DNA of 64,000 bases, taken from NCBI RefSeq assembly GCF_002014765.1, contig NZ_MUYT01000007.1, positions 29,199 through 93,198 of the forward strand, given 5' to 3'. This document shows positions 34,563 through 42,810 of the stretch, one piece after another (position 1 is the first letter of the stretch; each line of letters begins with the position of its first letter). The translations under genes were made by a program, and so were the position numbers. The notes under the pieces are model-generated. The model was not told the origin of the DNA, did not search any database, and was given only the letters and a program-made list of their open reading frames with translations. The DNA is from Lwoffella lincolnii. Lineage in GTDB: Bacteria; Pseudomonadota; Gammaproteobacteria; Pseudomonadales; Moraxellaceae.

Positions 34563-35411
34563 ATGAAAATTTTTCACACCATCAAAGACTTAAAAAACGA
34601 ATTAAACCCCTTACGCCACCAAAAAATAGCCTTAGTCCCAACCATGGGCAATTTACATGATGGGCATTTATCCCTTGTGGCACTTGCCAAACAACATGCC
34701 GATGTTGTGGTGGTGAGTATCTTTGTCAATCCCACTCAATTTGGGGCAGGTGAAGATTTTGCCAGTTATCCACGCACGCTTGATGACGATTGCCAAAAAC
34801 TTGCCAAAGCTGGCGTGGCGTTGGTTTTTGCCCCAAGTGTGGACGAGATGTATCCTGTCTATCCGCCCAATGTTCAAATCCTGTCAGGCAGTATCAGCAA
34901 GATATTATGTGGTCAGACACGCCCCACGCATTTTGACGGTGTTGGGCTTGTGGTGAGTAAGCTGTTTAATATCGTTCGTCCTGATGTGGCGGTATTTGGT
35001 AAAAAAGACTACCAGCAACTTGCCATCATTGCCCAATTGGTGCAAGAATTAAATTTTGAGATTGACATTATTGGCAGTGAGATTGTCAGAGCCGATGACG
35101 GTTTGGCGTTATCGTCTCGCAACCAGTATTTGACCGAGCAAGAGCGTGCCATTGCCCCACGGCTGGCACAAGCCTTACAACAGCTTGCAGGTGAGTTACA
35201 GTCTGCCAGCGTTGCTGATTTTGATACGATGATACAAAAAACCAAAGACAAATTAACTTATGATGGTTTTACAGTGGATTATTTGCAAGTACTCAATCAG
35301 CAACTGCAACCTGCTAGCCGCCATGATAAGCATTTGGTGATTTTGACCGCTTGTTATTTGGGCAAGGCAAGGCTGTTGGATAATTTGGAAATTACCTTAA
35401 ATCCATGTTAA
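34563..35411 (+). CDS. panC: Pantothenate synthetase
   Basis: The enzyme joins pantoate and beta-alanine using ATP. MGNLHDGHLSL (HxGH nucleotide-binding motif), SIFVNPTQFGAGEDF, VVSKLFNIVRPDVAVFGKKD and the KMSKS-like LALSSRNQYL are all present. Length 282. It starts after TAGGATAAAAAC. A TA module separates it from panB, so the two are probably not co-transcribed in a simple operon. Confidence 0.96.
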   Translation: MKIFHTIKDLKNELNPLRHQKIALVPTMGNLHDGHLSLVALAKQHADVVVVSIFVNPTQFGAGEDFASYPRTLDDDCQKLAKAGVALVFAPSVDEMYPVYPPNVQILSGSISKILCGQTRPTHFDGVGLVVSKLFNIVRPDVAVFGKKDYQQLAIIAQLVQELNFEIDIIGSEIVRADDGLALSSRNQYLTEQERAIAPRLAQALQQLAGELQSASVADFDTMIQKTKDKLTYDGFTVDYLQVLNQQLQPASRHDKHLVILTACYLGKARLLDNLEITLNPC

Positions 35412-35470
35412 TAATTCATGTTAACAGTCCATGTTAATAATCCATGTTCATCTAAATCCATGTTAATGGT
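35403..35470. repeat. Degenerate CATGTTAA repeats between panC and rapZ
   Basis: Five spaced copies of a CCATGTTAAT-like unit fill the spacer after panC. No coding content is seen. Confidence 0.55.
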
Positions 35471-35493
35471 TTTGCTTATTTTGTTAAGGAAAT

Positions 35494-36384
35494 ATGATGC
35501 CCAAACTCATTGCCCCAAACTCAATCATTGTGGTGTCAGGGCGTTCAGGTTCAGGAAAAACCTCCGTACTCAACACCTTAGAAGATTTTGGCTATTATCC
35601 GCTTGACAATTTGCCTTTATCCATCGTGCCACTTGCCATAGAAAAATTGGTCAATGACAGCCAGATTCATCGCATTGCTGTGGGCATAGATGTCCGCACG
35701 CCCAAAGCGGATTTATCCAACTTTGGTCAAGTGTATGACAGCTTGATACAAACCTATGGCAAGACCGCTTTGACTGTGGTGTATGCCACCGCCCAAGATG
35801 ATGTACTGGTCGCACGCTATGATGCCACTCGCCGAGTGCATCCATTGATGGCGATGGCTGGCAATCTGCCCAATGCCATTCAAAAGGAAATTGAGCTGCT
35901 TGAACCGATTGCCTGCCATGCTGATATTAAAATTGATACCAGTTTGTTAAACATTCATGAGCTAAAAAACAGCCTAAGACAACATTTGGGCGTGGATAAC
36001 CACATCATCGTTCATGTGCTGTCGTTTGGGTTTAGGCATGGCACGCCCAAAGATGCTGATTTTGTCTTTGATGTGCGTACCCTGCCAAATCCACATTGGG
36101 AAGTGGATTTGCATCATCTGACAGGGCTTGATGGGCCTGTGCAGGAATTTTTTGCTCAATTTCCTGCCGTGTATGAACTGACGCATGACATCAGCACATT
36201 TTTATTAAAGTGGTTGCCTGATTTTATTGAGAACAATCGCCATTTTGTGACCATCGCCATTGGTTGTACAGGGGGTAAACACCGCTCGGTATTTGTCAGC
36301 CAAGCGGTGGGGGAGATATTAACTGGTCATTTGCCTGATAAAATGCAGGTGAATGTTAAGCACCGTGAAAAATCTTTTTGGTGA
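35494..36384 (+). CDS. rapZ: RNase adapter protein RapZ
   Basis: This P-loop protein in enterobacteria guides RNase E to GlmZ sRNA and so controls GlmS and amino-sugar supply. Walker A is VSGRSGSGKTS near residue 13; GIDVRTPKADL, YDATRRVHPL, SFGFRHGTPKDADFVFDVR and IGCTGGKHRSV identify the YvcJ/RapZ family. Length 296 (E. coli 284). Two adjacent ATGs follow TAAGGAAAT. Whether the sRNA pathway exists here is unknown. Confidence 0.93.
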   Translation: MMPKLIAPNSIIVVSGRSGSGKTSVLNTLEDFGYYPLDNLPLSIVPLAIEKLVNDSQIHRIAVGIDVRTPKADLSNFGQVYDSLIQTYGKTALTVVYATAQDDVLVARYDATRRVHPLMAMAGNLPNAIQKEIELLEPIACHADIKIDTSLLNIHELKNSLRQHLGVDNHIIVHVLSFGFRHGTPKDADFVFDVRTLPNPHWEVDLHHLTGLDGPVQEFFAQFPAVYELTHDISTFLLKWLPDFIENNRHFVTIAIGCTGGKHRSVFVSQAVGEILTGHLPDKMQVNVKHREKSFW

Positions 36385-36433
36385 GTTTATGATTACTGGC
36401 ATATGAATATGCACACAAATATTAAGGTATCTT

Positions 36434-36937
36434 ATGATTGATTGGTCACAACATGACATGCGTGTTTCACGCACCGAACAAAAAAAAGCCCACGAACGCT
36501 TGCAACAACTTGCCCAACCGCTTGCCCATTTATCCAAAAAACAACTCAAAAAACTGACCGTCAGTGAATTCTTATTGGCTGAGCTTAATGCCTTAGCCAA
36601 TCTGCCTGATGGCTCAGCACGTAACCGCCAAATTAAACGCATTAGCAAAATGATGGCCGAAGAAAATCGTGATGAACTGATAGATGGATTATTTGCCCTA
36701 AGCTTCTCGCCAGAGCAAGCGAACAAAATTGATGCGTGGTATGACCGCTTAAACATCAATGACGAATCCACGCTCAAGCAATTTAGCAAGCAGTTTTATG
36801 TGGTTGAGCGAAACAGCCTATATCAACTGTTATTATGGATTGAATATGCCAAGTACTTACAAGATGATGAGCTGTTGGCAGAGTCAGAAGCCGACTTAAA
36901 AAACTATATTCATGAAGTGGCGATATTGTCTAAATGA
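36434..36937 (+). CDS. darP: Ribosome biogenesis factor DarP (YjgA, DUF615)
   Basis: The 167-residue, helical, charged protein of the YjgA/DUF615 family associates with late 50S assembly intermediates. Recognised by MRVSRTEQKKAHERLQQLAQ, ALANLPDGSARNRQIKRISK and a Leu/Glu-rich C terminus. No membrane or signal segment. It lies 49 bp after rapZ on the same strand; it starts after TTAAGGTATCTT. Confidence 0.88.
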   Translation: MIDWSQHDMRVSRTEQKKAHERLQQLAQPLAHLSKKQLKKLTVSEFLLAELNALANLPDGSARNRQIKRISKMMAEENRDELIDGLFALSFSPEQANKIDAWYDRLNINDESTLKQFSKQFYVVERNSLYQLLLWIEYAKYLQDDELLAESEADLKNYIHEVAILSK

Positions 36938-37012
36938 GGTTGTTTAAGTGGTGTTGTTTGAATGATGATGGCTTTAAATAACCCTTGTACGTATAAATAG
37001 TTGAAATTAACC

Positions 37013-38005
37013 ATGACAGACACACAGCATCACCGTTCTCAAAAAAACGACCGTTCTCAAAAAAACACAGTTACCGATTATCAACCGCAATACCTTATCA
37101 TTGGTCAAGGCGGTATTGGGCTGGCGGTAACCAATGATTTGGCAAAAAAAGGTTATTTGGTAACAGGGTTGGCACGTCGTCATCGTGATGATTATGAGTT
37201 GCATCAAAATGCCAAATACATTCAAGCCGATGCGTTGACGCTTGATGCCACGGTGCTTGCTGACTTTACCCACATTGCCATCATCATTACTCCTGACCGT
37301 TATGATGCCAATGCCTACCGTGATGCCTATCTTGCAGTCGCCAAGCATCTGGCAAACATGGCAATGGCATTGCCCAAGCTTGAGCAGATGGTGTTTATTT
37401 CATCAACAGGAGTCTATGGACAAGATGATGGTGAATGGGTTGATGTATTGACCACACCCAAAGTGCCTAATCATGCAGGGTCTATTTATATTTTACAAGC
37501 AGAACAGGCATTACAGCAGGCATTCAAAGACCAAGCCGTTATCATCAGACCCAGTGGCATTTATGGTAAAACAAGAAGGCGCTTGATTGAACAAGCCAAA
37601 CAGTCACTCAATGACGAAAGCAATGGGGCAATTCATTGGACAAACCGCATCATGGACAGTGATTTGGTTACTGTGGCGGTCAACGTGTTAACCCTAGCCA
37701 AGCCAGAACCGTTATACTTGGCAAGTGATTATGCCCCAGTGAGTAAGACGGTGTTGATGACATGGTTAAAACAATTCTTGGCGAAAAATTCAAACACCAA
37801 CCATTCAAACACTAACCATTTAAATACAAACCATGGCAATGACACAGACACAACAGACCATCAAATACCCATCCAATATCAAGACAAGACGCATCAAAAA
37901 ATGACAGGAAAACGCATTCATAGCAACATTCCCAGAGCATGGCTACAATACCCTGATTGGCAGTCAGGATATACTTACTTGTTGGCAGATGATAAAACGA
38001 GATGA
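37013..38005 (+). CDS. NAD(P)-binding epimerase/dehydratase-like protein
   Basis: The 330-residue protein has a Rossmann fold: YLIIGQGGIGLAVTNDLAKK near residue 28 and the SDR-like VFISSTGVYGQDDGEW, with IRPSGIYG farther on. The usual YxxxK catalytic pair is not obvious (YILQAEQAL in that position), as in YeeZ-like atypical SDRs. Two in-frame repeats are present: RSQKN(D/T) twice near the N terminus (18 bp, each with an A7 run) and SNTNH/SNTNH/LNTNH near residues 262-277 (15-bp units). The ATG at 37013 is preferred over a TTG at 37001. The substrate is unknown. Confidence 0.75.
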   Translation: MTDTQHHRSQKNDRSQKNTVTDYQPQYLIIGQGGIGLAVTNDLAKKGYLVTGLARRHRDDYELHQNAKYIQADALTLDATVLADFTHIAIIITPDRYDANAYRDAYLAVAKHLANMAMALPKLEQMVFISSTGVYGQDDGEWVDVLTTPKVPNHAGSIYILQAEQALQQAFKDQAVIIRPSGIYGKTRRRLIEQAKQSLNDESNGAIHWTNRIMDSDLVTVAVNVLTLAKPEPLYLASDYAPVSKTVLMTWLKQFLAKNSNTNHSNTNHLNTNHGNDTDTTDHQIPIQYQDKTHQKMTGKRIHSNIPRAWLQYPDWQSGYTYLLADDKTR

Positions 38006-38025
38006 TAAGACATTAGAAATCAGGT

Positions 38026-38084
38026 TTTGACTTTCTCCTCCTATCGTTTGGGGATTCCTTCTACAAGACGGTTAAGCCAGGCCG
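38026..38084 (-). mobile_element. Decayed IS200/IS605-type right end
   Basis: Read on the minus strand, the segment from GCGGCCTGGCTTAACCGTCT through AGGAATCCCC to the terminal TCAA (complement of 38026-38029) matches the right end of the element at 56.8-57.1 kb at about 30 of 36 positions over the aligned block. The terminal hairpin has lost most pairing, so this end is probably inactive. Confidence 0.65.
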
Positions 38085-38112
38085 CAAAGAACGTTCTTAT
38101 ATCTATAAGTCA

Positions 38113-38250
38113 ATTATCGTTTGAGTTCAAACCAACCTGCATTGTACACCAACTTGGTCAGTTTGCCTTTTTTGCTGTTAAATTGGGTAGCTTTTACATC
38201 ACCGACCACGATTAGGGCAGTGTCTTTGATACGTCGCTTGAGTGTTTTCA
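38113..38250 (-). pseudogene. tnpB: TnpB (IS605 OrfB) fragment
   Basis: A 45-codon minus-strand fragment (MKTLKRRIKDTALIVVGDV, then KKGKLTKLVYNAGWFELKR) resembles the TnpB region with the pattern 'IVVGDV...K..KS..DAGW' that precedes the zinc-finger part. It is closed by TAA at both ends and lies directly upstream of the decayed right end, in the order and orientation expected for tnpB. Family assignment rests on this short motif and on the adjacent right end. Confidence 0.6.
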
Positions 38251-38408
38251 TGGGGTGGGTTTATACCGACATTACCTGTTATTCAATTATTCAATATTGT
38301 TGGTCTAATCAATGGAAAATAGCTTAAGATGTGATAGACACGTTGTCTTATATCCACTCTCTGACGTGGGTGGGTTTACAGTAACGAGTGATAAAAACCA
38401 TCAAACAT

Positions 38409-38442
38409 AAAAAAACTGCCAAGCATCACAAGATGGGCAGTT
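38409..38442 (-). terminator. Rho-independent terminator of the tRNA pair
   Basis: On the minus strand the stem AACTGCC/GGCAGTT is followed by a run of T (AAAAAA on the plus strand from 38410). It lies about 50 bp after the tRNA-Arg 3' end, closing the tRNA-Ser/tRNA-Arg transcript. Confidence 0.75.
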
Positions 38443-38494
38443 AATCCGTCTAATCATTTCATTGTCTAATCATTGTCTAATTGATGCTTACAAA

Positions 38495-38571
38495 TGGCGC
38501 GCCCGGAGAGAGTCGAACTCCCGACCTTCTGGTTCGTAGCCAGACGCTCTATCCAACTGAGCTACGGGCGC
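38495..38571 (-). tRNA. tRNA-Arg (anticodon ACG)
   Basis: The minus strand folds as a full cloverleaf: acceptor GCGCCCG/CGGGCGC, D arm with AGCTCAGTTGGATAGAGC, anticodon stem CTGG/CCAG with loop CTACGAA, T arm with GTTCGACTC, and an encoded CCA. The A34 anticodon would be edited to inosine. It is the downstream gene of a two-tRNA unit. Confidence 0.97.
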
Positions 38572-38666
38572 ATGTTTGTCAACATTCATAAATGATGGTT
38601 GGCAATTATAACGATAAATATGTCATTGTCAATCATTTTTTGGCAAAAATGCTGGTCTAACATGAA

Positions 38667-38757
38667 TGGCGGTGAAGGAGGGATTCGAACCCTCGATACG
38701 TGTAATACGTATGGTTCCTTAGCAGGGAACTGGTTTCAGCCACTCACCCACTTCACC
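38667..38757 (-). tRNA. tRNA-Ser (anticodon GCT)
   Basis: This class II tRNA has a long variable arm (ATACGTATTACACGTAT). Acceptor GGTGAAG/CTTCACC, anticodon stem-loop TTCCCTGCTAAGGAA, T loop GTTCGAATC, encoded CCA. It decodes AGC/AGU and lies upstream of tRNA-Arg on the same strand. Confidence 0.97.
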
Positions 38758-39118
38758 GTTTACTGATGTTTATGTCTTATTTTATGTTTTTATATAAAAA
38801 TGTGTTTTATATAAAAACATTCAAACATAAAAATATCAGCCACACAAGAGTGATGCTTTTAAAAAACGGCATCATCAAATCTGTGCTAGGGATTTGCTCT
38901 GTGTTGTAGGGACGGTATTATAACAAATGATTTGATAATTGCAACAAATCACACAAAAAAAATGCCTTAATGGGGCAAATAAATATGTTAGGCTATGCAG
39001 GTTTGTTGATTGGGTGATTTTGGGTTACTTTGGTTACTTTATCACCCTTTGCTAATCATTTTTACCAATCATTTTTTACCCATTATTTACCTTTTCTTAT
39101 CGTCAGTTAGGATATCTT
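38758..39118. other. 361-bp divergent spacer upstream of tRNA-Ser and the SCP2 gene
   Basis: No gene is seen. The spacer is AT-rich with A/T runs near 38770-38830 (TTTTATATAAAAA twice), a small GATGC/GCATC hairpin near 38850-38870, the minus-strand tRNA promoter at 38917-38944, and a T-rich plus-strand leader ahead of the 39119 gene. Confidence 0.5.
38917..38944 (-). promoter_or_regulatory. Promoter of the tRNA-Ser/tRNA-Arg unit
   Basis: On the minus strand TTGCAA (38944-38939), 16 bp, TATAAT (38922-38917). The following bases ACCGTCCC give a GC-rich discriminator, a hallmark of stringently controlled stable-RNA promoters. Confidence 0.65.
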
Positions 39119-39667
39119 ATGTTACCCAATCTCATTCCTGTACAGTCCAATCCCCTTGATGTGCTACTTTATACCTTGGGTTGGCGACTACAAAAACTTA
39201 GCCAAGATTTTAGCCAAAACCCTGATGCCCAAGCAAATGATGAGCTTGCTGAGCTGTTGGCTGATGTGTCGCATACCATTGTGTTTAGCAGTGATGCCGA
39301 TGGTGTGGCGCGGGTGTTTCGTTTTGAGAATGGGCAGGTCAGTCAGCAACAAGGCACAGCAGAAGATGCTGATTTGACGGTGGATTTTAATGACAGCATG
39401 ACAGGTGTTAAGCTGTTGATGAAAGGTGATGTGCGTGCTTTTATGACCGCCATTGACAATGAAGATGTCAGTATTAAAGGTGATTATGGGCTGATGTTAT
39501 GGTTCGCTAAGGTAACAAAACTTGCCATACCCGATGTGCCAGATGCTCTAAAACCTTATGTTGAGCAAGCCAAGCCACTGCTAGACCAAGCCAAGCCTTA
39601 TGCTCATCAAGCAGGACAGATTGCCAACGATGTGTTGGGCAAATTGGTCAGTCACCTAAAAAAATAG
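39119..39667 (+). CDS. SCP2 sterol-binding-domain protein, possibly UbiJ-like
   Basis: The 182-residue protein has an SCP2-like fold pattern in residues ~20-115 (HTIVFSSDADGVARVFRF, DADLTVDFNDSMTGVKLLMK, NEDVSIKGDYGLMLWFAKV). The C-terminal part is amphipathic and repetitive (VEQAKPLLDQAKPYAHQAGQ). It resembles the lipid-binding domain of the ubiquinone accessory factor UbiJ, but ubiE and ubiB are not adjacent, so that role is only a guess. No signal peptide. It starts behind TTAGGATATCTT. Confidence 0.65.
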   Translation: MLPNLIPVQSNPLDVLLYTLGWRLQKLSQDFSQNPDAQANDELAELLADVSHTIVFSSDADGVARVFRFENGQVSQQQGTAEDADLTVDFNDSMTGVKLLMKGDVRAFMTAIDNEDVSIKGDYGLMLWFAKVTKLAIPDVPDALKPYVEQAKPLLDQAKPYAHQAGQIANDVLGKLVSHLKK

Positions 39668-39713
39668 ACATCAAATCAGTGCTTTATAGGGATTTTTATA
39701 GGGACATCGCACA

Positions 39714-40733
39714 ATGACCACCACTCAAAGCCAGCCAAAACAAGCGTCCATTCTTTCACGAGAAGAGATTGCTCAGTTGTTTGATTTGCCGTTGATGGAT
39801 TTGTTGTTTCAAGCTCAGACGGTGCATCGCCAGCATTTTGTTGCCAATAGGGTACAAATCAGCACCTTGTTGTCGATTAAAACAGGCAATTGCCCAGAGG
39901 ACTGTGGCTACTGCTCACAATCAGGACATCATCGAGACAGCACAGGTTTGGTGGCACAAAAACGCTTAGACATACAGACGGTGCTACAAAAAGCACGCCA
40001 AGCCAAAGCGTCAGGGTCATCTCGCTTTTGTATGGGGGCAGCATGGAAACACCCCAGCGATAAAGACATGCCCTATGTGTTGGAGCTGATTAAAGAAGTT
40101 AAAGCGTTAGGGCTTGAAACTTGTATGACGCTTGGCATGTTGAGCCAAGCACAATCAGAACAGCTTGCCACAGCAGGGCTAGACTACTATAACCATAACT
40201 TAGACACGTCTCGTGCTTATTATGACCAAGTTACCCGCACACGAAGTTATGATGAGCGTTTGCAGACATTAGATTATGTGCGTCAAGCAGGCATGAATGT
40301 GTGTAGTGGCAGTATTGTGGGCATGGGTGAGAGTCGAGATGACCGCATTGATTGGGTGCTTGAGCTGACAAAAATGCCAAAACCACCTGAATCTATTCCT
40401 GTTAATTTGCTTGTCCCGATTAAAGGCACACCACTGGGAGATAGGGTTTTGGTAGAAGGGCAGTTGTCGGTGATTGAGTGGATACGCACCATTGCAGTGA
40501 CTCGCATTTGTTGCCCAACCAGTTATGTTCGCTTGTCAGCAGGGCGTGAGAATCTATCTGATGCTGAACAGGCGTTGGCATTTATGGCAGGGGCAAACTC
40601 ATTTTTTTATGGAGACAAGCTATTGACCACGGGTAATGCCAGTCAAGCCAATGATGACCGCATGATGCGTGAGCTTGGGCTGGTTGCCATGCCTGTTAAA
40701 CAGGTCACTGTCATTGATGCGATGGCAACATGA
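39714..40733 (+). CDS. bioB: Biotin synthase
   Basis: This radical-SAM enzyme inserts sulfur into dethiobiotin. The CPEDCGYCSQS motif (CxxxCxxC for the 4Fe-4S cluster) lies near residue 60; SRFCMGAAWK, CMTLGMLSQAQ, YYNHNLDTSRAYY and GNASQANDD (second cluster region) follow. Length 339 (E. coli 346). It lies 46 bp after the SCP2 gene on the same strand. No other bio genes are in the window. Confidence 0.97.
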   Translation: MTTTQSQPKQASILSREEIAQLFDLPLMDLLFQAQTVHRQHFVANRVQISTLLSIKTGNCPEDCGYCSQSGHHRDSTGLVAQKRLDIQTVLQKARQAKASGSSRFCMGAAWKHPSDKDMPYVLELIKEVKALGLETCMTLGMLSQAQSEQLATAGLDYYNHNLDTSRAYYDQVTRTRSYDERLQTLDYVRQAGMNVCSGSIVGMGESRDDRIDWVLELTKMPKPPESIPVNLLVPIKGTPLGDRVLVEGQLSVIEWIRTIAVTRICCPTSYVRLSAGRENLSDAEQALAFMAGANSFFYGDKLLTTGNASQANDDRMMRELGLVAMPVKQVTVIDAMAT

Positions 40734-40832
40734 TAATATGCTAGGCAACATAGCAGCATGGTTGAGTTGATATGCCTATTCACAATAAAAGAGACACCGC
40801 ATTAGATTTACTCATCGTGTTATTGGTATCAT

Positions 40833-41264
40833 ATGGAATACTTTAATTGGATAAAAGCCTTTCATGTCATTGCCATGGTAACTTGGTTTGCAGGGTTGTT
40901 TTATCTGCCAAGACTGTACGTTTATCATGCCATGAGTGATGATGGCATCAGCCATGAACGATTTGAAATCATGGAACGCAAGTTGTATCGTGGCATCATG
41001 ACCCCTGGCATGGTGATGACGTGGGTACTGGGTTTGTTGATGGTTTGGCTCGGTTGGGATGGCTATAAAACCCAATATTGGCTACATGCCAAGCTGACTT
41101 TGGTGGTCATGCTGACGGCGTATCATTTGGTGTGTGGTCATTATCGCAAACGCCTGATTGGTAACGCCCATCTAAAATCGCATGTGTTTTGGCGATGGTT
41201 TAATGAGTTGCCAACTTTTTTATTAATTGGCATTGTGATGTTGGTCATTGTTAAGCCATTTTAA
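40833..41264 (+). CDS. hemJ: Protoporphyrinogen IX oxidase HemJ
   Basis: This 143-residue inner-membrane protein of the HemJ (UPF0093) family is the oxygen-independent penultimate enzyme of heme synthesis in many proteobacteria. Visible signatures are WIKAFHVIAMVTWFAGLFYL with the conserved His and the RLYVYH segment, RKLYRGIMTPGMV, and WLHAKLTLVVMLTAYH. Four hydrophobic helices are predicted by eye. The ATG at 40833 gives the conserved start. Confidence 0.92.
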   Translation: MEYFNWIKAFHVIAMVTWFAGLFYLPRLYVYHAMSDDGISHERFEIMERKLYRGIMTPGMVMTWVLGLLMVWLGWDGYKTQYWLHAKLTLVVMLTAYHLVCGHYRKRLIGNAHLKSHVFWRWFNELPTFLLIGIVMLVIVKPF

Positions 41265-41352
41265 AGTTAATCCATTTTAAAGCTGAGCTTTTAAAGCGAA
41301 AGCTTAGATGATAAATGCCAAGTCAGATGAATGATGGCTGTCAGTTCTGATT

Positions 41353-41856
41353 TTACCCATGCTGTTCGTCAGACTGCATTTTTATATTGACATGGCGTTT
41401 GTTGGGTTGTTGCCCTTGCAACACTTGTTGCATGACTTGGGCTTCTTTGGCATCGTCAAAGCCCATGACTTGGCATGCCAACCCCCCATTTGGCTCATAA
41501 ATCAACAGCTGTTTGCCTTTTAGCATAATTTGGTCATCTTCTTTGACGAGAAGGCGTTTTCTTTGCCCTGCTTGCGTGTAGTGAAAGACACCGGGGCGGA
41601 CTTCCAACATACCTTGACTGATAAGAATGTCTTTACTGACTTGCTGTTTTTGCCGATACCAATTAAACACAAAACTCCCCACCACTAAGATGGCCAGAGC
41701 AGTCATGGCAAGACGCTCTGGCAATAGGCTCATCGCCATGGCAACCGCCACCGCCCCAATCAGCAATGCTGATGCAAACCAAAATAACCCATTGCCTTGA
41801 TGGTTACTTTGCCCTGATAGGGTGATATTTACCCCGCTGTCTGTGACTTGTAACAC
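41353..41856 (-). CDS. Hypothetical two-helix membrane protein
   Basis: I do not recognise this 167-residue protein. It has a short N-terminal region, two adjacent hydrophobic helices (about 24-44 and 48-65, FWFASALLIGAVAVAMAMSL first), then a soluble beta-rich part (MLEVRPGVFHY, LLVKEDDQIMLKGKQLLIYE) rather like PH-type domains of small membrane proteins. It sits just downstream of rph on the same strand, 59 bp apart. Confidence 0.6.
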   Translation of the reverse strand: MLQVTDSGVNITLSGQSNHQGNGLFWFASALLIGAVAVAMAMSLLPERLAMTALAILVVGSFVFNWYRQKQQVSKDILISQGMLEVRPGVFHYTQAGQRKRLLVKEDDQIMLKGKQLLIYEPNGGLACQVMGFDDAKEAQVMQQVLQGQQPNKRHVNIKMQSDEQHG

Positions 41857-41915
41857 GATGTTTTCCTTAATCTTAGTATGAATTTACCAATGTACTGCTT
41901 TACCAATGTAACGCT

Positions 41916-42641
41916 TTACCAATTTAATGTTTGTTGTTGCAAGGTAATCAGTTGGGCGATGCCAGCTTCTGCCATTGTCAACATGTTATCCATTTGTGTG
42001 CGGTTAAAGGGTTTTTCTTCTGCTGTGCCTTGAATTTCGATGAACTCGCCTTTTTGGGTCATCACCACATTTAAGTCAGTCTCACAGGTTGAATCTTCTT
42101 CATAGCACAAATCAAGCAAGATTTCTCCGTCTTTAATGCCCACTGAAACGGCAGCAACCAAACCTAATAAGGGGTCGGTTTTGAGTTGTTTTTTGCCATC
42201 ACGTTGTTGCATGTTTTCAATGGCATCAATCACGGCGATGGCCGCCCCTGTGATGCTAGCGGTGCGTGTGCCACCGTCGGCTTGAATGACATCGCAATCA
42301 ACATAAATGGTGTTTTCACCCAATTTGTCCAGATTTACCATGGCGCGCAAACTGCGACCGATGAGTCGCTGAATTTCTTGGGTCCGTCCTGATTGCTTGC
42401 CATGGGTGGCTTCTCGTTGGCTGCGGGTGTGAGTGGCTCTGGGCAACATGCCATATTCAGCGGTTATCCAGCCTTTGCCTTGTCCTTTAAGCCAGCGGGG
42501 AACGCCTGTTTCGACGCTGGCGGTGCATAAAACTTTGGTTTCACCAAAGCTGACCAACACAGAGCCTTCGGCGTGTTTGGTGTAATTTCTCTCAAAGCTG
42601 ACGGCTCGCAGTTGGTCGTTTTGACGGTCATCGATACGCAT
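41916..42641 (-). CDS. rph: Ribonuclease PH
   Basis: This phosphorolytic 3'-5' exoribonuclease trims tRNA precursors. MRIDDRQNDQLRAVSFERNY, VLCTASVETGVPRWLKGQ, GWITAEYGMLPRATHTR, RTQEIQRLIGRSLRA and CDVIQADGGTRTASI are all family signatures. Length 241 (E. coli active form 238). The start ATG gives the conserved N terminus. Confidence 0.97.
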   Translation of the reverse strand: MRIDDRQNDQLRAVSFERNYTKHAEGSVLVSFGETKVLCTASVETGVPRWLKGQGKGWITAEYGMLPRATHTRSQREATHGKQSGRTQEIQRLIGRSLRAMVNLDKLGENTIYVDCDVIQADGGTRTASITGAAIAVIDAIENMQQRDGKKQLKTDPLLGLVAAVSVGIKDGEILLDLCYEEDSTCETDLNVVMTQKGEFIEIQGTAEEKPFNRTQMDNMLTMAEAGIAQLITLQQQTLNW

Positions 42642-42810
42642 GAGTTATCCTATGTTGTGTGTTTAACAGGTTGTGTGTTTAAAAAAGATGTTGGGTTATA
42701 TGTTGGGTCATAAAAGTGAGATGAATGGCTTTAGGGGTGGTAATAAGGTGTGCTTATCCTATCGATGGTTGATGCCAATAGCAAGGTAAAATTGACCATA
42801 TCAGTCCTTG

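Noticed and set aside
38027..38327. Two short plus-strand ORFs upstream of the tRNA genes
   Set aside because: They are the reverse reading of the IS605 right end and tnpB fragment, which match on the minus strand.
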